64,000 nucleotides of DNA. Source: an uncultured Eubacteriales bacterium. Its GTDB lineage: Bacteria; Bacillota; Clostridia; Oscillospirales; Acutalibacteraceae. Position numbers and translations under genes: made by a program. The stretch spans positions 62,001-126,000 of the forward strand of contig CAJUDG010000005.1 in NCBI GenBank assembly GCA_910584745.1. The letters run 5' to 3'. Position 1 is the first letter of the stretch. The number at the start of each line of letters is the position of its first letter. Below the pieces are notes generated by a model that saw only the letters and a program-made list of their open reading frames with translations, was not told the DNA's origin and did no database searches. Of this stretch, positions 60,701-64,000 are shown piece after piece.

Positions 60701-61957
60701 ATGAGCGAGATCATGACCTGTCCCATCAGCGAGACTGCCGTGCTGAAGAGCTTTATTGACCCCAGCTTCAAGACCATGCGGGTGTCGGTGAATATGCTGG
60801 TTCCCATCGGCAGGGCCACGGCGGCGAAGTATGCCCTGCTGCCCTCCCTTGTGAGCCGTGCCACCCGGGAGTACCCGGACTATACAGCCCTTGGCCGCAG
60901 GCTGGCGGAGCTGTACGGGGCCAGCCTTGGTTCAGGGGTGCAGAAGATAGGGGAGTATCAGGCCCTGGGGCTGTCCGTGGGGGGCATAGCCGGCAGGTAT
61001 GCCCTTGACGGGGAGGATATGTTCCAAAAGCTGACGGACCTATTGTTCAGCGTGCTTTTCGACCCGCTGAAGGATGAAGATGGCCTGTTCCCCTTGGATG
61101 GCTTTACCCAGGAGAAGCGCCAGCAGCTTGAGCAGAAGGACGCGGAGTTCAGCGACAAGATGATCTACGCCCACCAGCGCTGCCACGAGCTGCTGTTTGA
61201 GGGCAGGCCCGCGGGGCTGGACCGGCTGGGCAGCAGGGAGGATATAGAAGCCCTGACCCGGGAGGACCTGAGAGGGGCCTGGGAGGAGCTATTGGAGAGC
61301 GCCAGGTTCGAGATATTTGCCCTGGGCGACTGCCAGCCGGATGTGGAGGCCATCAAGGAGAAGTTTGCCAAGGTGGGGCGGGCCCATGAGCTTGGGCCGG
61401 TACGGTATGAGGCCCCGAAGCTGCGGCGGGTCACCGAGCGCCAGCCTGTCTCCCAGTCAAAGCTTGCAATGGCCTTTGGGGCCAGGGTCCCGAAGGAGGA
61501 GCGGCTGCTGTTCCAGCTGATGAGCGCAGTGCTGGGCGAGCCCACCAGCTCCAAGCTTTTCCAGAACGTCCGGGAGAAGCAGGGCCTATGCTACTACTGC
61601 GACAGCGCCTTTTCATGGGTCAATAACGCCATGTTCATCGAGAGCGGCGTGGAGACCGAGAACCTGGAGCGGGCCGAGGAGGCCATACTGGCCCAGCTTA
61701 CCGCCATGCAGCGGGGCGAGGTCACCGAAGACGAGCTGCAATACGCCAAGCTCTATATGTGTAACAGCCTGCGCTCGGTGCGGGACACTTTGCACCGGGT
61801 GGAGGGCTGGTATCTGGGCCGGGCCTTTGACCAGCCGGACCTGTCGCCCGAGGGGGCGGCGGATATCCTGATGGGGTACACCGTGGAGGACGTGGTGCGG
61901 GCCGCGAACCGGCTGGAGCCGGCGGTGGTCTATAAGCTGAAAGGGGGCGCAGAGTGA
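60701..61957 (+). CDS. M16-family protein, YfmF type (catalytically inactive half)
   Basis: 418 residues with the M16 fold but no HxxEH zinc motif in the N-terminal region (which reads ALGRRLAELYGASLG). The C-terminal half has the R/Y-containing FQNVREKQGLCYYCDSAF. It pairs with the following active M16 protein; the pair is named YfmF/YfmH and is annotated as associated with EF-P modification in Bacillus relatives. Probably a heterodimeric cytosolic peptidase. Overlaps the partner by one base. Confidence 0.92.
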   Translation: MSEIMTCPISETAVLKSFIDPSFKTMRVSVNMLVPIGRATAAKYALLPSLVSRATREYPDYTALGRRLAELYGASLGSGVQKIGEYQALGLSVGGIAGRYALDGEDMFQKLTDLLFSVLFDPLKDEDGLFPLDGFTQEKRQQLEQKDAEFSDKMIYAHQRCHELLFEGRPAGLDRLGSREDIEALTREDLRGAWEELLESARFEIFALGDCQPDVEAIKEKFAKVGRAHELGPVRYEAPKLRRVTERQPVSQSKLAMAFGARVPKEERLLFQLMSAVLGEPTSSKLFQNVREKQGLCYYCDSAFSWVNNAMFIESGVETENLERAEEAILAQLTAMQRGEVTEDELQYAKLYMCNSLRSVRDTLHRVEGWYLGRAFDQPDLSPEGAADILMGYTVEDVVRAANRLEPAVVYKLKGGAE

Positions 61958-63228
61958 TGGAGCTGAAAAAGATAGAGAGCGCCCGGACCGGCGACTTCTA
62001 CTATAAGGGCCGCCATCCGTCGGGCCTTGACATCTACTTGTACCCAAAGGAGAACGGCTCCAGCACAAGGGCCGTGTTCGGCACCAGGTACGGCTCTATA
62101 GACAACTGCTTTCAGCGCAGCGATGAGCCGGAGCCAGAGACCGTGCCCGAGGGCATAGCCCACTACCTTGAGCATAAGCTTTTTGAGAGCGAGGACGGCG
62201 ACGCCTTTGCCCGCTATGCCGAGACAGGGGCCAACGCCAACGCCTTTACGGGCTTTGAGTCCACATGCTATGTGTTCTCATGCACGGACAGACTGTACGA
62301 CTCCCTGCGCATACTGCTGGACTTTGTGCAGTCGCCCTACTTCACCGAGGAGACCGTTGCCAAGGAGCAGGGGATAATCGGCCAGGAGATAAAGATGTAC
62401 GAGGACCTGCCGGGGTGGAGGGTGTTCTTCAACTACCTCCAGGCCATGTACCACAGGCACCCTGTGAGGGACGACGCGGCCGGGACCATCGAGAGCATAG
62501 CGAAGATAACCCCGGAGTATCTTTACCGCTGCTATAATACCTTTTATAATCTGAATAACATGGCCCTGGTGCTCTCCGGGAAATTCGACGTGAACAGGGT
62601 GCTTGAGGTCTGTGACGAGATGCTGAAGCCCGCCCCGCCCGTAAGGGTGAAGCGGGTGTTCCCCGAGGAGCCGGATACCGTTGTAAAGCCGTATATAGAA
62701 CAGAAGCTGTCCGTTGCCATGCCGGTCTTCCAGTTCGGCTATAAAGAGAGGGTAGACGGTGCCCGCAGCGTGACGGACCTTGCAGCTATGAGCGCCCTGC
62801 TGGCCATACTGGCCTCTGACGCATCCCCCATGTTCCGAAAGCTTTTGGACCAGGGGCTCATAAACGAGGCCAGCTTCAGCCGGGATTATTTCGAGGGCTC
62901 CGGCTATGCCACAGTGATGTTCGGCGGGGAGTCCCGGGACCCGGAGGCGGCCGCGGCCCTTATCAAAGAGGAGGTGGCAAGGCTGCAAAGGGAGGGCATC
63001 TCTGAGGAGGACTTCCGCCTTGCCAAGCGCAGCTTGTACGGCGAGAGCATCTCCGCGTTGAACCATGCGGCGGGGGTGGCCGGCTGGGTGATAGATTTCG
63101 CCTTCAAGGGCCTGGAGCCCTTCGCGTATATCGACGCCCTGGCGGAGCTAACGCTGCCGGAGGTCCAGCGAAAGCTCGAGGTCCTTCGGGAGGACCGCAG
63201 CGTGCTGTCGGTGATACGGCCGATATAG
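61957..63228 (+). CDS. M16-family zinc peptidase, YfmH type
   Basis: 423 residues from the ATG at 61957, whose first base is the last base of the upstream stop; a GTG at 61954 is an alternative. The zinc motif HYLEHK (HxxEH) is at about 69-73, with the third-ligand glutamate about 75 residues later in GIIGQEIKMYED. It should be the active subunit of the pair with the upstream YfmF-type protein. Confidence 0.93.
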   Translation: MELKKIESARTGDFYYKGRHPSGLDIYLYPKENGSSTRAVFGTRYGSIDNCFQRSDEPEPETVPEGIAHYLEHKLFESEDGDAFARYAETGANANAFTGFESTCYVFSCTDRLYDSLRILLDFVQSPYFTEETVAKEQGIIGQEIKMYEDLPGWRVFFNYLQAMYHRHPVRDDAAGTIESIAKITPEYLYRCYNTFYNLNNMALVLSGKFDVNRVLEVCDEMLKPAPPVRVKRVFPEEPDTVVKPYIEQKLSVAMPVFQFGYKERVDGARSVTDLAAMSALLAILASDASPMFRKLLDQGLINEASFSRDYFEGSGYATVMFGGESRDPEAAAALIKEEVARLQREGISEEDFRLAKRSLYGESISALNHAAGVAGWVIDFAFKGLEPFAYIDALAELTLPEVQRKLEVLREDRSVLSVIRPI

Positions 63229-63254
63229 TCTTGGGGAAAGGATGGATCTGACAG

Positions 63255-64000
63255 GTGGAGCATATTGTTGAATTTCCCGGCCTGGGAATAAGGGTCACGG
63301 TAAACGAGGTGGCGCTGGCCCTGACAGAGAGCTACAGCATCCGCTGGTACGGGGTGATAATCGCCCTTGGGTATCTCTTGGCGGTGCTGTACGCCTGGCG
63401 GAGCGTTAAGAAGATGAACATCAGCATGGACAGGCTCATCGACGCGGTGATAGCCGGGACCATTGGCGGCATCGTCTTCGCGCGGCTGTACTATGTGGTA
63501 TTTTATTATGACAGCACAGGTCATAACAGATATTTTGAGAATCCCATTGATATCCTCAAGATACACGACGGCGGCATCGCAATATACGGCGGCGTCCTAG
63601 GGGCGCTGCTCATTGGCGGCCTTGTGGCAAAGTGGCGGGGCCTGCGGGTTCCCGCAGTGCTGGACATAGCCTGCCTGGGCTTTCTTATCGGCCAGGGAGT
63701 TGGGCGCTGGGGGAACTTTGTGAACCAGGAGTGCTTCGGCGGGCCCACGGACCTGCCCTGGGGGATGGTAAGCGACAACACAGGCGGCGTGGCCGTACAT
63801 CCCTGTTTTTTGTATGAGTCCCTCTTATGTCTTCTGGGGTTCGTGCTGCTGCACGTCTTTACGAGAAAGTACCGGCGGTATGACGGGCAGACCTTTATAC
63901 TGTACCTTATCTGGTACGGCGTGGTGCGCTTCTTCATCGAGGGTACCCGCACGGACAGCCTTGTGCTGTTCCAGGGAGGGCCGAAGGTGTCCCAGCTGGT
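63255..64000 (+). CDS. lgt: Prolipoprotein diacylglyceryl transferase (3' end outside window)
   Basis: About 248 residues are visible from a GTG start (VEHIVEFPGLG). Membrane segments alternate with family motifs: ESYSIRWYGVIIALGYL, HDGGIAIYGGVLGALL, the Lgt signature GVGRWGNFVNQECFGG, and VVRFFIEGTRTDS near the window edge. Lgt transfers diacylglycerol to the lipobox cysteine, which fits the several lipoproteins encoded here. AAAGGA lies 12 bases upstream, a slightly long spacing. The gene runs off the right edge. Confidence 0.93.
   Translation, partial: MEHIVEFPGLGIRVTVNEVALALTESYSIRWYGVIIALGYLLAVLYAWRSVKKMNISMDRLIDAVIAGTIGGIVFARLYYVVFYYDSTGHNRYFENPIDILKIHDGGIAIYGGVLGALLIGGLVAKWRGLRVPAVLDIACLGFLIGQGVGRWGNFVNQECFGGPTDLPWGMVSDNTGGVAVHPCFLYESLLCLLGFVLLHVFTRKYRRYDGQTFILYLIWYGVVRFFIEGTRTDSLVLFQGGPKVSQL

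Noticed and set aside
1..64000. tRNA, rRNA or CRISPR arrays
   Set aside because: No cloverleaf with a GGTTCGAxTCC T-arm, no rRNA-like stretch and no regularly spaced direct repeats were recognised on either strand.

Overview
The window comes from a GC-rich Gram-positive anaerobe of the Firmicutes, most likely a gut Clostridia member (Oscillospiraceae/Acutalibacteraceae-like; inference). Evidence: strong AGGAGG-type ribosome sites, TTGACA-17-TATAAT promoters, lipoprotein signal peptides, a YesM/YesN-type two-component pair, formate-tetrahydrofolate ligase, and the paired M16-like YfmF/YfmH proteins. No rRNA, tRNA or CRISPR array was recognised.

Layout. (1) 1-6.6 kb: two 2-hydroxyacid dehydrogenases, an AraC-type regulator divergent from a GH2 glycosidase, and a convergent GH5 glycosidase. 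(2) 6.7-9.3 kb: an AT-rich scar holding a decapitated degV-like gene, a 35-codon remnant of a mobile-element sigma factor, an intact MarR / FMN-binding protein / flavodoxin redox operon, and the tail of a GNAT acetyltransferase. (3) 9.4-26.2 kb: a large sugar-catabolism locus. A LacI-type repressor has a visible operator inside the promoter of a divergent operon coding a GH9-type hydrolase, ROK kinase, NagB-like protein, Gfo/Idh/MocA-like protein and ThuA-like protein. An arr-type rifamycin ADP-ribosyltransferase interrupts the locus. It continues with two permeases, a solute-binding lipoprotein, a TIM-barrel isomerase-like protein, a sensor kinase/response regulator pair and two more Gfo/Idh/MocA oxidoreductases. 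(4) 26.3-35.6 kb: an MBL hydrolase, GH172 and GH127 enzymes, then an ABC importer with tandem-duplicated binding proteins and a small membrane protein. (5) 35.8-39.3 kb: BlaI-like repressor, M56 membrane metalloprotease, a 43-codon Trp-rich peptide gene and an ABC exporter. (6) 39.2-50.5 kb: GH20, a CoA-disulfide reductase with rhodanese domain, a hybrid sensor kinase with an orphan binding lipoprotein, and a CotH/VTC/DUF4956 operon. (7) 50.8-64 kb: housekeeping genes lysS, greA, a ComEC-like MBL protein with a DUF3006 protein, an ATP-grasp protein, a RodA-type protein, fhs, tsaE, tsaB, rpiB, upp, the M16 pair and a truncated lgt.

How it fits together. Most accessory genes serve uptake and intracellular breakdown of oligosaccharides or glycosides: the glycosidases have no signal peptides, and both importers lack their own ATPase and so probably share one encoded elsewhere. 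The combination of Gfo/Idh/MocA, TIM-barrel and ThuA-like genes suggests oxidation-assisted (3-keto type) glycoside processing. The two most promising leads for new biology are the BlaI-M56-peptide-ABC cassette and the NagB-like protein whose catalytic acids are changed to amides.
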